Shown: positions 17,101 through 25,472 of the stretch, in pieces
How the letters are laid out: each line of letters opens with the position of its first letter
Position numbering within the stretch: position 1 is the stretch's first letter
NCBI GenBank assembly: GCA_022773585.1
Contig: JALEZZ010000084.1
Location: forward strand, 1-53,685
DNA: 53,685 bases
Source: Selenomonas sp.
GTDB lineage: Bacteria; Bacillota; Negativicutes; Selenomonadales; Selenomonadaceae
Direction: 5' to 3'
Position numbers and translations under genes: made by a program
Notes under the pieces: model-generated
The model's database searches: none
Seen by the model: only the letters and a program-made list of their open reading frames with translations
Told to the model about the DNA's origin: nothing

Positions 17101-17912
17101 AGACGCATCTCGCGAAGCCGCGCGTCTTCATCCCGGTCTTTCCGGGCACGAACTGCGAATATGATTCGGCGCGGGCATGGGAGCGTGCAGGTGCCGAGGT
17201 CGAGACGATGATTGTCCGCAACCTCACGCCGAAAGCCGTCGAGGAGACGGTCGAGGCCATCGTCGTCGGCATCCGCAAGGCGCAGATCATCATGCTGCCG
17301 GGCGGCTTCAGCGGCGGCGACGAGCCGGATGGTTCGGGCAAGTTCATCGCCGCGATGTTCCGCAATCCGCGCATCGCCGAAGAAGTCATGCGCCTGCTGC
17401 ATCGCCGCGACGGCCTGATGCTCGGCATCTGCAACGGCTTCCAGGCGCTCATCAAGCTCGGCCTCGTGCCGTATGGCGAAATCCGCGACCTCGCGGACAA
17501 CTCGCCGACGCTGACGCACAACACGCTCGGCCGCCATGTCTCGTGCATGGTCTCGACGCGCGTCGCGTCGAACCTCTCGCCGTGGTTCAACAACGTCAAG
17601 GTCGGCGACGTCCATCGCATCGCCGTTTCGCATGGCGAAGGCCGCTTCGTGGCCGACAGCGAAGTGCTCGCGAAGCTCCGTATGCGCGGCCAGATCGCGA
17701 CGCAGTACGTCGATGCTGACGGCAAGCCGTCCATGGCGATTCCATGGAACCCGAACGGCTCTACAGACGCCATCGAAGGCATCACGAGTCCCGACGGCCG
17801 CGTCCTCGGCAAGATGGGCCACTCCGAGCGCATCGGCGAAGATGTCGCAAAGAATGTCCCGGGCGACAAGGATCAGCAGCTGTTCGAAGCGGGCGTGGCG
17901 TACTACAAATAA
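14133..17912 (+). CDS. purL: Phosphoribosylformylglycinamidine synthase, large single-chain type
   Basis: This 1259-residue enzyme performs the fourth step of purine synthesis, converting FGAR, ATP and glutamine to FGAM. It is the long form that joins the synthase and the glutaminase in one chain, unlike the PurL/PurQ/PurS set common in Firmicutes. The synthase part contains DTYWSDHCRHTTF and HNHPTEIEPFGG with its Gly-rich continuation, and a second synthase-like half with GGKDSMSGTF. The glutaminase domain fills the last 270 residues: VFPGTNCEYDSARAW at its start, the nucleophile Cys in LGICNGFQAL and the HGEGRF segment. ATG 14133 is chosen because GGAGG lies 11 bases upstream; the frame itself extends further. 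No other purine genes are in the window. Confidence 0.96.
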   Translation: MVRRIFVEKRQGFFDIPAQQLCDDLTETFRLTELKAVRIITRYDIEGLSDEEYEKVKSVVFSEPPVDVVYEEKLPHFPNSRMFAMEYLPGQYDVTADSAAQCVQLVTAKERPVIRTARVIVIVGDVDRETFEKIKSYLINKVESREASLEKPESLEMKMEQPADVKVLEDFNTLDDAGLHAFMDKMGFAMSFEDLKFCQEYFRDTEHRAPTVTELRVIDTYWSDHCRHTTFTTAIDMVDIEDGYFSPSITRAYEQYLKDRENVYGASTIRDVTLMDLAVIGMKELRKEGLLEDLDKSEEINACSIQIKADIGGKEEDWLVMFKNETHNHPTEIEPFGGAATCLGGAIRDPLSGRSYVYQAMRVTGAADPRRPIKDTLPGKLPQKKITLGAAAGYSSYGNQIGLATGQVQEVYHEGYMAKRMEIGAVIAAAPKENVVRERPAAGDIIVLVGGRTGRDGCGGATGSSKEHTEESLETCGAEVQKGNPPTERKIQRLFRNPSVSRMIKRCNDFGAGGVSVAIGELADGLVIDLDAVKKKYEGLDGTELAISESQERMAVVLDPKDLDAFVRFADAENLEATEVAVVTTEPRLIMKWRGKPIVQMNRAFLDTNGVRQHVTAKITQPDVSKRYLFSETPEAKEAGRDIEKAWLANLTDLNVCSQKGLSERFDSTIGGNTVLMPFGGKTQLTPEEGMVAKLPVLGAETTTATAMTFGLNPYFTEWSPFHGAVYSVVEAAAKMVALGGRADKVRLTFQEYFESLGKDPEKWGNPFAALLGALWAQHQLKIPAIGGKDSMSGTFEHIHVPPTLAAFAVDVLPAGRAVSAEFKYPGNKVYVVPCHKDSQDLPRFDQLNKNFAAISKLTAEKKVFAAKSVGIGGIAAAITKMCLGNNVGFKFTKTVSHDDLFCPDYGTILLEVAANAKLDEELKETGCYELGETTAVPSVVCGASVVSLQECTQAYTKPLEKIFPTKVTRKTREQALWRPYTKGPALKSQTHLAKPRVFIPVFPGTNCEYDSARAWERAGAEVETMIVRNLTPKAVEETVEAIVVGIRKAQIIMLPGGFSGGDEPDGSGKFIAAMFRNPRIAEEVMRLLHRRDGLMLGICNGFQALIKLGLVPYGEIRDLADNSPTLTHNTLGRHVSCMVSTRVASNLSPWFNNVKVGDVHRIAVSHGEGRFVADSEVLAKLRMRGQIATQYVDADGKPSMAIPWNPNGSTDAIEGITSPDGRVLGKMGHSERIGEDVAKNVPGDKDQQLFEAGVAYYK

Positions 17913-17915
17913 ATA

Positions 17916-17963
17916 GGCTCTCCCTCTGGGAGAGCTGGCGCCCGCAGGGCGACTGAGCGGGTA
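17916..17963. repeat. Palindromic dispersed repeat, copy 1
   Basis: GCTCTCCCTCTGGGAGAGC forms one hairpin, and GGCGCCCGCAGGGCGAC a second, followed by TGAGCGGG. The two-hairpin layout with a closing purine-rich tail is the same as at 19782, 19930 and 45409. Confidence 0.6.
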
Positions 17964-17973
17964 GATCGGAGGC

Positions 17974-18019
17974 AGAGCCTGACAATCATATCGTATGATT
18001 TGTCGGGCTCTCCTTTTAG
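17974..18019 (+). terminator. Terminator after purL
   Basis: AGAGCCTGACAATCATA pairs with TATGATTTGTCGGGCTCT across a small loop, followed by CCTTTTAG. Confidence 0.7.
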
Positions 18020-18093
18020 TATCGTGATTTCGTTACGGAACGCAATTGACAGTCATGCTATGATAAGGGGAGCAATTGACAGATAAGGGGTTG

Positions 18094-19008
18094 ATGATCA
18101 TCGACTTCAAGATGCTCGAACGGGAGGACAAGCCCGTCCTCGACAAATTCTTTCATGCCAGATATTACGAGAACAGCCATCTGAACTTCACGAATTTCTA
18201 CATGTGGCGTACGCCTTACCACATCCAGTGGAAAGTGGAGGACGACGTGCTCTACATGATCAACGAGTACGACGGCGTGCTCGCGTCGCGGCAGCCATTC
18301 TGCGAGCCGGAAAAATGGCCGGAAGCGACGAAGAAGATTCTCGCGTTCTTCGAGGAACAGGGGCGTCCTGTCTATCTCATGGGGCTCGAAAAAGATTATG
18401 CGGCGTATCTTCAGGGGGAAGGGCAGTCGCTTGCAGCATTCGATGTCAAGGACGACCGCGACAATGCGGACTACGTCTATCTCGCCGAAAAGCTCATCAC
18501 GCTTTCCGGCCGCAAACTGCATTCGAAGAAGAATCATCTCAATGCGTTCCACAAGCTCTATCCGCAGGCCGAGTACCTGCCAATCACGAACGACCTGATT
18601 CCGGCCTGCCGCAAGGAGCTTGAGAGCTGGTATGCCATGCGTTCCGAGGATTTGCAGAACGACCCGTTCATCGGCTACGAGCGCGCGGCGATTCATGAGG
18701 TGTTCGACAACTACGAGACGTTCCAGCTCAAGGGCGGCGTCATCCGCATCGACGGCCGCGTCGTGGCGTTCACGTTTGGCGAGGCGCTCAACACGGACAC
18801 GGCCGTCATCCATGTCGAAAAGGCCGACCCGAACGTGCGCGGCGCGTATCCTGCCATTAACCAGGGCTTCGTCGAGCACGCGTGGAGTGATATGACGTAC
18901 ATCAACCGCGAGGAAGACATGGGCCTGCCGGGCCTGCGCAAGGCGAAGGAATCGTACAAGCCGGAAAAGATGATCGAGAAGTTCAACGCGACGGTGAAAG
19001 GAGCATGA
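18094..19008 (+). CDS. DUF2156 / phosphatidylglycerol lysyltransferase-like GNAT protein
   Basis: The 304-residue protein is a stand-alone DUF2156 protein, a tandem GNAT-type acyltransferase fold related to the catalytic part of MprF, which transfers aminoacyl groups to phosphatidylglycerol. No membrane domain is present, so the lipid-modifying role of MprF cannot be assumed. Recognisable segments are HLNFTNFYMWR near the N-terminus, SGRKLHSKKNHLNAF in the middle, and NREEDMGLPGLRKAKESYKP near the end, which is well conserved in the family. Start: ATG 18094 gives the usual MIIDFKML opening; a TTG at 18076 has a slightly better-spaced AAGGGG. surE follows one base after the stop, so the two are co-translated. 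Confidence 0.85.
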   Translation: MIIDFKMLEREDKPVLDKFFHARYYENSHLNFTNFYMWRTPYHIQWKVEDDVLYMINEYDGVLASRQPFCEPEKWPEATKKILAFFEEQGRPVYLMGLEKDYAAYLQGEGQSLAAFDVKDDRDNADYVYLAEKLITLSGRKLHSKKNHLNAFHKLYPQAEYLPITNDLIPACRKELESWYAMRSEDLQNDPFIGYERAAIHEVFDNYETFQLKGGVIRIDGRVVAFTFGEALNTDTAVIHVEKADPNVRGAYPAINQGFVEHAWSDMTYINREEDMGLPGLRKAKESYKPEKMIEKFNATVKGA

Positions 19009-19009
19009 C

Positions 19010-19777
19010 ATGCGCATCCTGATTTCAAACGACGACGGCATCGAATCCGAGGGCCTGCGGGCGCTCGCGGCTGAGTGTGCGAAAGAGCACGAAGTCTACA
19101 TCGCTGCGCCGTGGCATGAGCAGAGCGGCATGGCGCATGCACTGAACGTGCGGCGCCCCATCGAGGTCGAGGAAATGCCCGGCGTCGCTCTCGAACTCGG
19201 CGCCGTGGCGGCCTGGCGCATCGCAGGTACGCCGACGGACAGCGTCAAATTGTTCCTCGAAGCGCTCATGGACCCGAACCGGCCCATCGACCTCGTGCTT
19301 TCAGGCATCAACCGCGGCGCGAACCTCGCGACGGACGTGCTGTATTCGGGCACGGTCGGCGCGGCGATGGAAGGGTATCTCCACGACATGAGCGCAGCGG
19401 CCGTCTCGCTCGACATCGATGCAGAGTATCCCTACGAGCTCGCGGCCGAGCTCGTGCGGCCGTTCCTTGAAGAGGAAATGGAGCGCCGCCGCGTGGAGAA
19501 GGACGCGCCATTCTTCCTCAACGTGAACTTTCCCGCGCGCCTCGCCTCGACGGAATTCGCCGTCAGCCGTCTCGGACGCCGCGACTACGAAAATGCGTTC
19601 CAGCAGGAGGTCAAGGAGGACGGCCGGATTTTCTACACGGTCGCCGGAAAGATTCTCGACTCGGACAACGGGCCGCACACCGACCTCTATACGGTCGATC
19701 AGGGCGGCATTTCCGTTACGCCGCTGCACGCAGATTTGACGGACTATGCTGCGATAGAGGAAAGTCGGGGAAAGTAA
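19010..19777 (+). CDS. surE: 5'/3'-nucleotidase SurE
   Basis: This 255-residue metal-dependent phosphatase removes phosphate from nucleoside 5'- and 3'-monophosphates and is linked to survival in stationary phase. The N-terminal metal site ISNDDGIESEGL is intact, as are APWHEQSGMAHAL (with the Ser ligand) and LVLSGINRGANLATDV, which carries the Asn ligand. The length agrees with the family (about 250). The gene starts one base after the DUF2156 stop and ends just before a large palindromic repeat pair. Confidence 0.95.
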   Translation: MRILISNDDGIESEGLRALAAECAKEHEVYIAAPWHEQSGMAHALNVRRPIEVEEMPGVALELGAVAAWRIAGTPTDSVKLFLEALMDPNRPIDLVLSGINRGANLATDVLYSGTVGAAMEGYLHDMSAAAVSLDIDAEYPYELAAELVRPFLEEEMERRRVEKDAPFFLNVNFPARLASTEFAVSRLGRRDYENAFQQEVKEDGRIFYTVAGKILDSDNGPHTDLYTVDQGGISVTPLHADLTDYAAIEESRGK

Positions 19778-19781
19778 GACA

Positions 19782-19829
19782 GGCTCCCTCACAGAGGGAG
19801 CTGTCAGCGTAGCTGACTGAGGGAGTCTC
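19782..19829. repeat. Palindromic dispersed repeat, copy 2
   Basis: GGCTCCCTCACAGAGGGAGC is a near-perfect hairpin, followed by GTCAGCGTAGCTGAC (second hairpin) and TGAGGGAGTCTC. An inverted relative lies 100 bases away. Confidence 0.75.
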
Positions 19830-19929
19830 ACAAGCAGGTCGTTTGAGATGTACGATTGTTTTTTATGCGGGCGTGGAGTTACTGCGTAGCCCGCGTAAGT
19901 TGCAATCAGGATCGAAAACGCCTTTCTTG

Positions 19930-19980
19930 TGAGACTCCCTCAGCTTCGCTTTGCTCAGCAGCTCCCTCTGAGAGGGAGCC
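19930..19980. repeat. Palindromic dispersed repeat, copy 3 (inverted)
   Basis: Read on the minus strand it is GGCTCCCTCTCAGAGGGAGC, then an arm with CTGAGCAAAGCGAAGC, then TGAGGGAGTCTC. It is the same family as copy 2 in opposite orientation; CTTGTGAGACTCCC (19926-19939) is the exact complement of 19821-19834. Confidence 0.75.
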
Positions 19981-19988
19981 GTGAAAAC

Positions 19989-20017
19989 TTGAAATAAGAG
20001 CCTTTTTCGTATAAAAT
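19989..20017 (+). promoter_or_regulatory. Promoter of ahcY-mtaD
   Basis: TTGAAA (19989-19994), 17-base spacer, TAAAAT (20012-20017), just beyond the inverted repeat pair. Confidence 0.65.
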
Positions 20018-20054
20018 AATATCGTTATAAGTGATTTCAAGGAGGTATCTTTTG

Positions 20055-21296
20055 ATGGAATCCATGATTCGTGATATCAAGCTTGCCCCTTCGGGCCATG
20101 ACAAGATCGAGTGGGTCAAGAACTTCATGCCGGTCATGAGCGCGGTGGACAAGGAGTTCTCGAAGACGAAGCCGTTCAAGGGCATCCGCATGGCAATCAC
20201 GCTGCACCTCGAGGCGAAGACGGCGTATATGGCCGAGGTCTTTGCGCATGCAGGCGCGGAGGTTGCCATCACGGGCAGCAATCCGCTTTCGACGCAGGAT
20301 GATGTCGCGGCGGCGCTCGTCGAGGACGGCATCAAGGTCTTTGCATGGCATGACTGCACGAACGAGGAATATTTCGATTTCATCAACAAGGCGCTTGACA
20401 CGCATCCGCAGCTGCTCATTGACGATGGCGGCGACCTCGTCAACACGCTGCACACGACGCGCCGCGACCAGCTGCCGGAGGTCTTCGGCGGCTCGGAGGA
20501 GACGACGACGGGCGTTCATCGCCTGCACGGCCTCGCGAAAGCGGGCAAGCTCGCGTTCCCGATGATTGCGGCGAACGACGCGTACTGCAAGTATCTCTTT
20601 GACAACCGCTATGGCACGGGCCAGTCGACGTGGGAAGGCATCATGCGTGCGACGAACCTCGTCATCGCGGGCAAGAATGTCGTCATCGCTGGCTATGGCT
20701 GGTGCGGCAAGGGCGGCGCTATGCGTGCGCGCGGCCTCGGCGCGAATGTCATCATCACGGAGGTCAATCCGATCAAGGCCATCGAGGCCGTGTTCGACGG
20801 CTTCCGCGTCATGCCGATGGATGAGGCCGCGAAGATCGGCGATATCTTCCTGACGCTGACGGGCGACAAGGACATCATCCGCAAGTGGCACTTTGAAAGC
20901 ATGAAGGACGGCGCGATGATGGCGAATGCCGGTCATTTCGACTGCGAAATCAACATTCCGGAACTTGCATCCATCTCGAAATCGCGCCGCACGGTCAAGC
21001 CGAACATCGAGGAATTCGTCACGAACGACGGACGCAAGCTCTACCTGCTCGCGGAAGGCCGCCTCGTCAACCTCGCGGCAGGCGACGGCCATCCGGCGGA
21101 AATCATGGATTTGTCGTTCGGCGTGCAGTTCTTCTCGCAGCTCCATCTGCTCGAGCATCACAAGGAGCTCAAGAACGACGTCTACCTCATGCCGGAAGAA
21201 ATCAACACGCGCCTTGCGAACATCAAGCTCGAAGCGCTCGGCGTGAAGATTGATACGCTGACGGAAGAGCAGCGCAAGTACCTGAATCTCGAATAA
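20055..21296 (+). CDS. ahcY: S-adenosylhomocysteine hydrolase
   Basis: This 414-residue NAD-dependent enzyme splits S-adenosylhomocysteine into adenosine and homocysteine, removing the product inhibitor of methyltransferases. Signature segments are LHLEAKTAYMAEVF, IDDGGDLVNTLH, EETTTGVHRL, NDAYCKYLFDNRYGTGQSTWEGI, and the NAD-binding Rossmann stretch VVIAGYGWCGKGGAMRARGLGA. The C-terminus ends in EQRKYLNL, as is usual; the chain is the short form without the eukaryotic insert. AAGGAGG nine bases before ATG 20055 fixes the start. The next gene encodes a deaminase that can act on the same compounds, and the two form an operon with a 31-base gap. Confidence 0.96.
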   Translation: MESMIRDIKLAPSGHDKIEWVKNFMPVMSAVDKEFSKTKPFKGIRMAITLHLEAKTAYMAEVFAHAGAEVAITGSNPLSTQDDVAAALVEDGIKVFAWHDCTNEEYFDFINKALDTHPQLLIDDGGDLVNTLHTTRRDQLPEVFGGSEETTTGVHRLHGLAKAGKLAFPMIAANDAYCKYLFDNRYGTGQSTWEGIMRATNLVIAGKNVVIAGYGWCGKGGAMRARGLGANVIITEVNPIKAIEAVFDGFRVMPMDEAAKIGDIFLTLTGDKDIIRKWHFESMKDGAMMANAGHFDCEINIPELASISKSRRTVKPNIEEFVTNDGRKLYLLAEGRLVNLAAGDGHPAEIMDLSFGVQFFSQLHLLEHHKELKNDVYLMPEEINTRLANIKLEALGVKIDTLTEEQRKYLNLE

Positions 21297-21327
21297 TTTC
21301 AAAGCAATTTTGGAGGCTTTTTGAACG

Positions 21328-22605
21328 ATGAACCTTCTCATCAAGAATGCGTGCGTCGTGCTGCCGGACGGGCAGACGAAAACCGCAAACATCGCTGTCG
21401 AGGGCTCGAAAATCCTCGCGATTGGCGAGGCGCCGGCAGACTTCATCGCCGAGCAGACGATCGACGCGAAGGACATGCTGGCGATTCCGGGCTTTGTCAA
21501 CGCGCATACGCATGCGTCGATGACGCTGCTTCGGAGCTATGCCGACGACATGGAGCTCATGACGTGGCTCAACGACCACATCTGGCCGGTCGAGGCGAAG
21601 ATGATCTCGAACGACATCTACTGGGGCGCGGCGCTCGCGGCCGTCGAGATGCTAAAGAGCGGCACGACGACGTTTGCGGACATGTACGGGCCGTTCATGG
21701 AGCGCGTCGCTGATGTCGTGACGGAGTCCGGCATGCGCGGCGTGCTGTCGCGCGGCATCATCGGCGTTGCGCCGGATGGCGAAAAGAAAATCGAAGAAAA
21801 CATCTCGCTCTATGAGGACTACAATGGCGCGGCGAATGGCCGCATCAAGGTCATGTTCGGCCCGCATGCGCCGTATACGTGTCCGCCCGAGTTCCTCAAG
21901 AAGGTCGCGGCGGCGGCGCAGCGTCTCGGTGCGGAAGTCCACATCCACATGAATGAGACGAAGGCCGAGATCGAGCAGATCTCGAAGCAGTACGGCAAGC
22001 GCCCGTTCGAGTACGTCGAAGACACGGGTCTCTTCGAAAGCCCGACGCTCGCGGCGCACTGCGTGCATCTTTCGGATGACGAAATCGAGATCATCAAGAA
22101 GCATGGCATCCGCGTCGCGCACAATCCGGGCAGCAATATGAAGCTCGCGAGCGGCGTCGCACCGGTGCCGCGTCTGCTCAAAGAAGGCGTGACGGTCGCG
22201 CTCGGCACAGATGGCACGTCGTCGAACAACAACCTCGACATGCTGCAGGAAGTCCAGCTCGCGGCTCTTTTGCACAAGGTCAATGAATACGATCCGCTGG
22301 CCGTTCCGGCATTTGAAGCGCTCAAGATGGGGACGGAGTACGGCGCGAAAGCCGTCGGCCTCGATGGCATCGGCCGCCTTGAAGCTGGCGCGAAAGCCGA
22401 CATCGTGCTCGTCAGCATGAAGGGCGCCGCGTGGGTGCCGCGCTTCAACGAGGTCTCGCTGCTCGTCTATTCGGGCAGCGCCGCGGATGTCGATACCGTC
22501 ATCTGCGACGGCAAGATCCTCATGCAGCATCGCGAGCTCAAGACGCTTGACGAGGAAAAAATCAAGTACGAAGCGCAGAAATGCGCCGAGCGTTTGACGA
22601 AGTAA
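21328..22605 (+). CDS. mtaD: 5'-methylthioadenosine / S-adenosylhomocysteine deaminase
   Basis: This 425-residue amidohydrolase of the MtaD/SsnA group deaminates methylthioadenosine, S-adenosylhomocysteine or adenosine to the inosyl forms. The zinc site [15 protein letters not shown] (residues about 60-75) is intact, followed by HIHMNET, the [11 protein letters not shown]is, and the catalytic Asp in [14 protein letters not shown]. Exact substrate preference cannot be read from sequence, but pairing with ahcY points to SAM-cycle recycling. A strong terminator follows directly. Confidence 0.93.
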   Translation: MNLLIKNACVVLPDGQTKTANIAVEGSKILAIGEAPADFIAEQTIDAKDMLAIPGFVNAHTHASMTLLRSYADDMELMTWLNDHIWPVEAKMISNDIYWGAALAAVEMLKSGTTTFADMYGPFMERVADVVTESGMRGVLSRGIIGVAPDGEKKIEENISLYEDYNGAANGRIKVMFGPHAPYTCPPEFLKKVAAAAQRLGAEVHIHMNETKAEIEQISKQYGKRPFEYVEDTGLFESPTLAAHCVHLSDDEIEIIKKHGIRVAHNPGSNMKLASGVAPVPRLLKEGVTVALGTDGTSSNNNLDMLQEVQLAALLHKVNEYDPLAVPAFEALKMGTEYGAKAVGLDGIGRLEAGAKADIVLVSMKGAAWVPRFNEVSLLVYSGSAADVDTVICDGKILMQHRELKTLDEEKIKYEAQKCAERLTK

Positions 22606-22610
22606 GATAG

Positions 22611-22647
22611 AGACTGCTGTACTCAGCGCAGTACAGCAGTCTTTTTT
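22611..22647 (+). terminator. Terminator after mtaD
   Basis: AGACTGCTGTAC and GTACAGCAGTCT form a perfect 12-bp stem around TCAGCGCA, followed by TTTTTT. Confidence 0.92.
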
Positions 22648-22660
22648 CAGAGGTGATACT

Positions 22661-25345
22661 TTGGCAAGAAAGACAGTTGCCAAAAAAACAACGCGGAAGC
22701 GGAACAGCAAGACGTCTGCCCCTGCGAATCCCGACCGCCGCTATGAACTCCTGGGCCTTGCGATTTTCGCCGCGGGCATCATTTCGGCCTGCGGCCTTGC
22801 AGGGCTCAATGTCGGATTCGTCGGCATCTATTTCGCGCGGTTCCTGCACTACATGTTCGGCGTCGGGGCGTTCGTCGTCGTGCTGCTGATTCTGCTTGTC
22901 GGCTGGCAGTACATGACGAAGCATCACGGCATCCACTATTCGCTGCGATTCTTCGGCATCACGGCGCTCTATGCGCTCGCACTTGCGGCATACCATCATT
23001 TCGTGGTGGAACCGGGCGCGGAGATCCTGCCGCAGAGCCTTGCGGGCGGCGGCGGCCTGCTCGGCGGCGGCATCGTGTTCTTCGTGCGGAAATTCTTCGG
23101 CGTGACGGGTGGCATCATCGTGATTGGCGCGGGCCTCATCGGCTCCGTGCTGCTCGCGACATCCTGGTCACTCGGCAAGGGCCTGCTCAAGACCGAGGAC
23201 GCGGCGAAGAAGGGCGCGCAGGTCGCGGGCAAGGCCGTGGCCGCTGGCGCGCAGGTCGCCGGTCACGCGGCCGGACAGGCCGTCGCCATCGGTTATGACA
23301 AGGCCGTCGAGGTCGGCGAACGCGCGAGCGAAGGCGTTGCCCGCAAGATTCGCGAGCACCAGAACGCGCATTCGTTCTACAATCAGGAAGATGATGACAG
23401 CTTTTCGGAGCTGCCCGTCGCCGAGCAGGCGTCCGCAGAAGCAGTGGCGCCAGCAGACTCGATGGAATCAGCTGTGCCCGTGCAGGGACTGGCAGACGAC
23501 AAGGTCTCTTGGGAGACGGAGCCAGAGCCAGAGACCGCGCCGCCGCAGTTTTCCATTGATTATGGTGCGCGCAACGACGAGAGTGCAGAAGAACCGCCAG
23601 ATGATGACGATCAGGCACGCAAAGGCCTCGAAGCGCTGGCGGCGGCCGGTGTCGCCGACGCCGCTGAAGCAGCGGCCGCCATCGGTGCCGCAGCAGGTAC
23701 TGCAAGCACGGCAAGTGCCGCAAGTGCTGCCGGTGTTGCCGTCAAGGCAGGCGCAGATGGCGTCAATCATCTCGCAAAAGCGCCGGAGTACAGCACCCTG
23801 ACGCAGCCGGACAGCATGGGCGCGCATTTTGCAAATGAGGACGCGCCTGAGCACCCGCCTGCGCAGCCCGAGACGCCGCCACCGCCGCCGTATGTGCTGC
23901 CGAAGGTGACGGAGATCCTCGAGAAGAAGGTCAAGAAGCAGAATACGGCGCTCGAGATGGAGATTCAGGAGAATGCGCAGACACTTTCGCAGACGCTCCA
24001 TGATTTCCATGTCGATGCGAAAATCATCAACGCGTGCCACGGCCCGGCCGTCACGCGCTACGAGCTCGAGCCTGCGCCGGGCGTCAAGGTCAGCAAGATC
24101 ACGAATCTCGCCGATGACCTCGCGCTCTCGCTTGCGGCCTTTTCTGTGCGCATCGAGCCGATTCCGGGCAAAGCCGCCATCGGCATCGAGGTGCCGAACA
24201 AGGAGCTCGAAGGCGTGCGCCTGCGCGAAGTCCTCGAGAATCCGAAGTTCGAGCAGGCAAAGTCGAAACTGACGTGCGGCCTCGGCATGGACATCGGCGG
24301 CCAGCCGATTTTCGCCGATCTCGCGAAGATGCCGCATCTGCTCGTCGCGGGCGCGACGGGCAGCGGCAAGTCTGTCTGCATCAACACGCTGATTACGAGC
24401 ATCCTGTTCAAGGCGAAGCCCGATGAAGTCAAGTTCATCCTCATCGACCCGAAGATGGTCGAGCTCTCGAACTACAACGGCATTCCGCACCTCATGGTGC
24501 CGGTCGTGACAGAGGCGAAGAAAGCGGCTTCCGTGCTGAACTGGGCCGTGCAGGAAATGGAAAAGCGCTACGCGAAATTCGCGGAGCACAACGTGCGCAA
24601 CATGGGCACGTACAACGAACATTTCCCCGACGCCAAGATGCCGGCCATCGTCATCATCATCGACGAGCTGGCCGACCTCATGATGGTCGCGCCGCACGAC
24701 GTCGAGGACGCCATCTGCCGCCTCGCGCAGAAAGCCCGCGCGGCGGGCATCCACATGGTGCTCGCGACGCAGCGTCCGTCCGTCGATGTCATCACGGGCA
24801 TCATCAAGGCGAACATCCCGTCGCGCATCTCGTTCGCGGTTTCGAGCCAGATTGATTCGCGCACGATTCTCGATGCGAGCGGAGCAGAAAAGCTCTTGGG
24901 CAAAGGCGACATGCTGTTCTATCCTGTTGGCGCCGCGAAGCCCCGCCGCGTGCAGGGTGCGTTCATCAGCGACGAAGAAGTCGAGCACCTCTTGGATTTC
25001 ATCCGTGCGCAGGGACAGGCCGCCGAGCCCGACGAAGAAATCGTCGCCTTCACAGAAAAAGCCATGGAGGAAGAAGAGGACAGCGGCAAGAAAGGCAAGC
25101 GCAGCAAGCCGAAAATCGACGAGCTGCTTGACGAAGCCGTGGATAGCGTGCTCGCAACGGGCATCGCCTCGTCGAGTGGCATCCAGCGCCGCTTTTCGAT
25201 TGGCTACGCGCGCGCCGCGCGCCTCATCGACACGATGTGCGACCTCGGCATCGTCGGCCCCGCGCATGGCAGCAAGCCGCGCAAAATCCTCATGAACGCC
25301 GAGCAGGCACGTTCGGCCGTCGAGGCTGCACGCGCGGAAGCGTGA
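22661..25345 (+). CDS. ftsK: DNA translocase FtsK/SpoIIIE
   Basis: This 894-residue septal DNA pump moves chromosome ends out of the closing division septum. A basic N-terminus (residues 1-28) is followed by about four membrane helices (roughly 30-180). A long low-complexity linker follows, Ala-rich around 325-370 and Pro-rich near 405. The motor starts near residue 420; its Walker A is AGATGSGKS at about 561-569 and its Walker B is [13 protein letters not shown]. The C-terminal gamma winged helix ([19 protein letters not shown] to the end) should read KOPS-like sites. The start codon is TTG 22661, with AGAGGTG just upstream. The gene begins 14 bases after the mtaD terminator. Confidence 0.95.
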   Translation: MARKTVAKKTTRKRNSKTSAPANPDRRYELLGLAIFAAGIISACGLAGLNVGFVGIYFARFLHYMFGVGAFVVVLLILLVGWQYMTKHHGIHYSLRFFGITALYALALAAYHHFVVEPGAEILPQSLAGGGGLLGGGIVFFVRKFFGVTGGIIVIGAGLIGSVLLATSWSLGKGLLKTEDAAKKGAQVAGKAVAAGAQVAGHAAGQAVAIGYDKAVEVGERASEGVARKIREHQNAHSFYNQEDDDSFSELPVAEQASAEAVAPADSMESAVPVQGLADDKVSWETEPEPETAPPQFSIDYGARNDESAEEPPDDDDQARKGLEALAAAGVADAAEAAAAIGAAAGTASTASAASAAGVAVKAGADGVNHLAKAPEYSTLTQPDSMGAHFANEDAPEHPPAQPETPPPPPYVLPKVTEILEKKVKKQNTALEMEIQENAQTLSQTLHDFHVDAKIINACHGPAVTRYELEPAPGVKVSKITNLADDLALSLAAFSVRIEPIPGKAAIGIEVPNKELEGVRLREVLENPKFEQAKSKLTCGLGMDIGGQPIFADLAKMPHLLVAGATGSGKSVCINTLITSILFKAKPDEVKFILIDPKMVELSNYNGIPHLMVPVVTEAKKAASVLNWAVQEMEKRYAKFAEHNVRNMGTYNEHFPDAKMPAIVIIIDELADLMMVAPHDVEDAICRLAQKARAAGIHMVLATQRPSVDVITGIIKANIPSRISFAVSSQIDSRTILDASGAEKLLGKGDMLFYPVGAAKPRRVQGAFISDEEVEHLLDFIRAQGQAAEPDEEIVAFTEKAMEEEEDSGKKGKRSKPKIDELLDEAVDSVLATGIASSSGIQRRFSIGYARAARLIDTMCDLGIVGPAHGSKPRKILMNAEQARSAVEAARAEA

Positions 25346-25390
25346 GTTAACAGATTCTGAAGTATTTCTCGTGAAAACTTTATATAGCGC

Positions 25391-25419
25391 TTGCAAGTTG
25401 TGTGAAATTGCGATACAAT
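25391..25419 (+). promoter_or_regulatory. Promoter of the pilus operon
   Basis: TTGCAA (25391-25396), 17-base spacer, TACAAT (25414-25419). The first gene starts about 50 bases downstream. Confidence 0.7.
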
Positions 25420-25472
25420 GACCCTAAAGCAAGATTCAAATCTGTGAGTTTGAATGAAAGAAGGGCATGAGC

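Noticed and set aside
14070..17822. 1250-residue open frame on the minus strand opposite purL
   Set aside because: Antisense shadow of a strongly codon-biased gene; Arg/Asp/His-rich without recognisable folds, while purL is unmistakable.
18036..18064. TTGACA at 18046-18051 with TATGAT as a promoter for the DUF2156 gene
   Set aside because: The two boxes are only seven bases apart, and no other good -35 pairs with TATGAT; the gene's promoter is left undefined.
22611..22647. Hairpin before ftsK as a riboswitch
   Set aside because: It is a perfect stem with T-run directly after mtaD, and ftsK starts 14 bases later with its own ribosome site; a plain terminator suffices.
23600..23780. Ala/Ser-rich coding stretch in ftsK as a separate gene or insertion
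   Set aside because: The reading frame is continuous, and long low-complexity linkers are normal between the membrane and motor parts of FtsK.
23468..25396. 642-residue open frame opposite ftsK
   Set aside because: Same codon-bias effect; no start signal and no domain.
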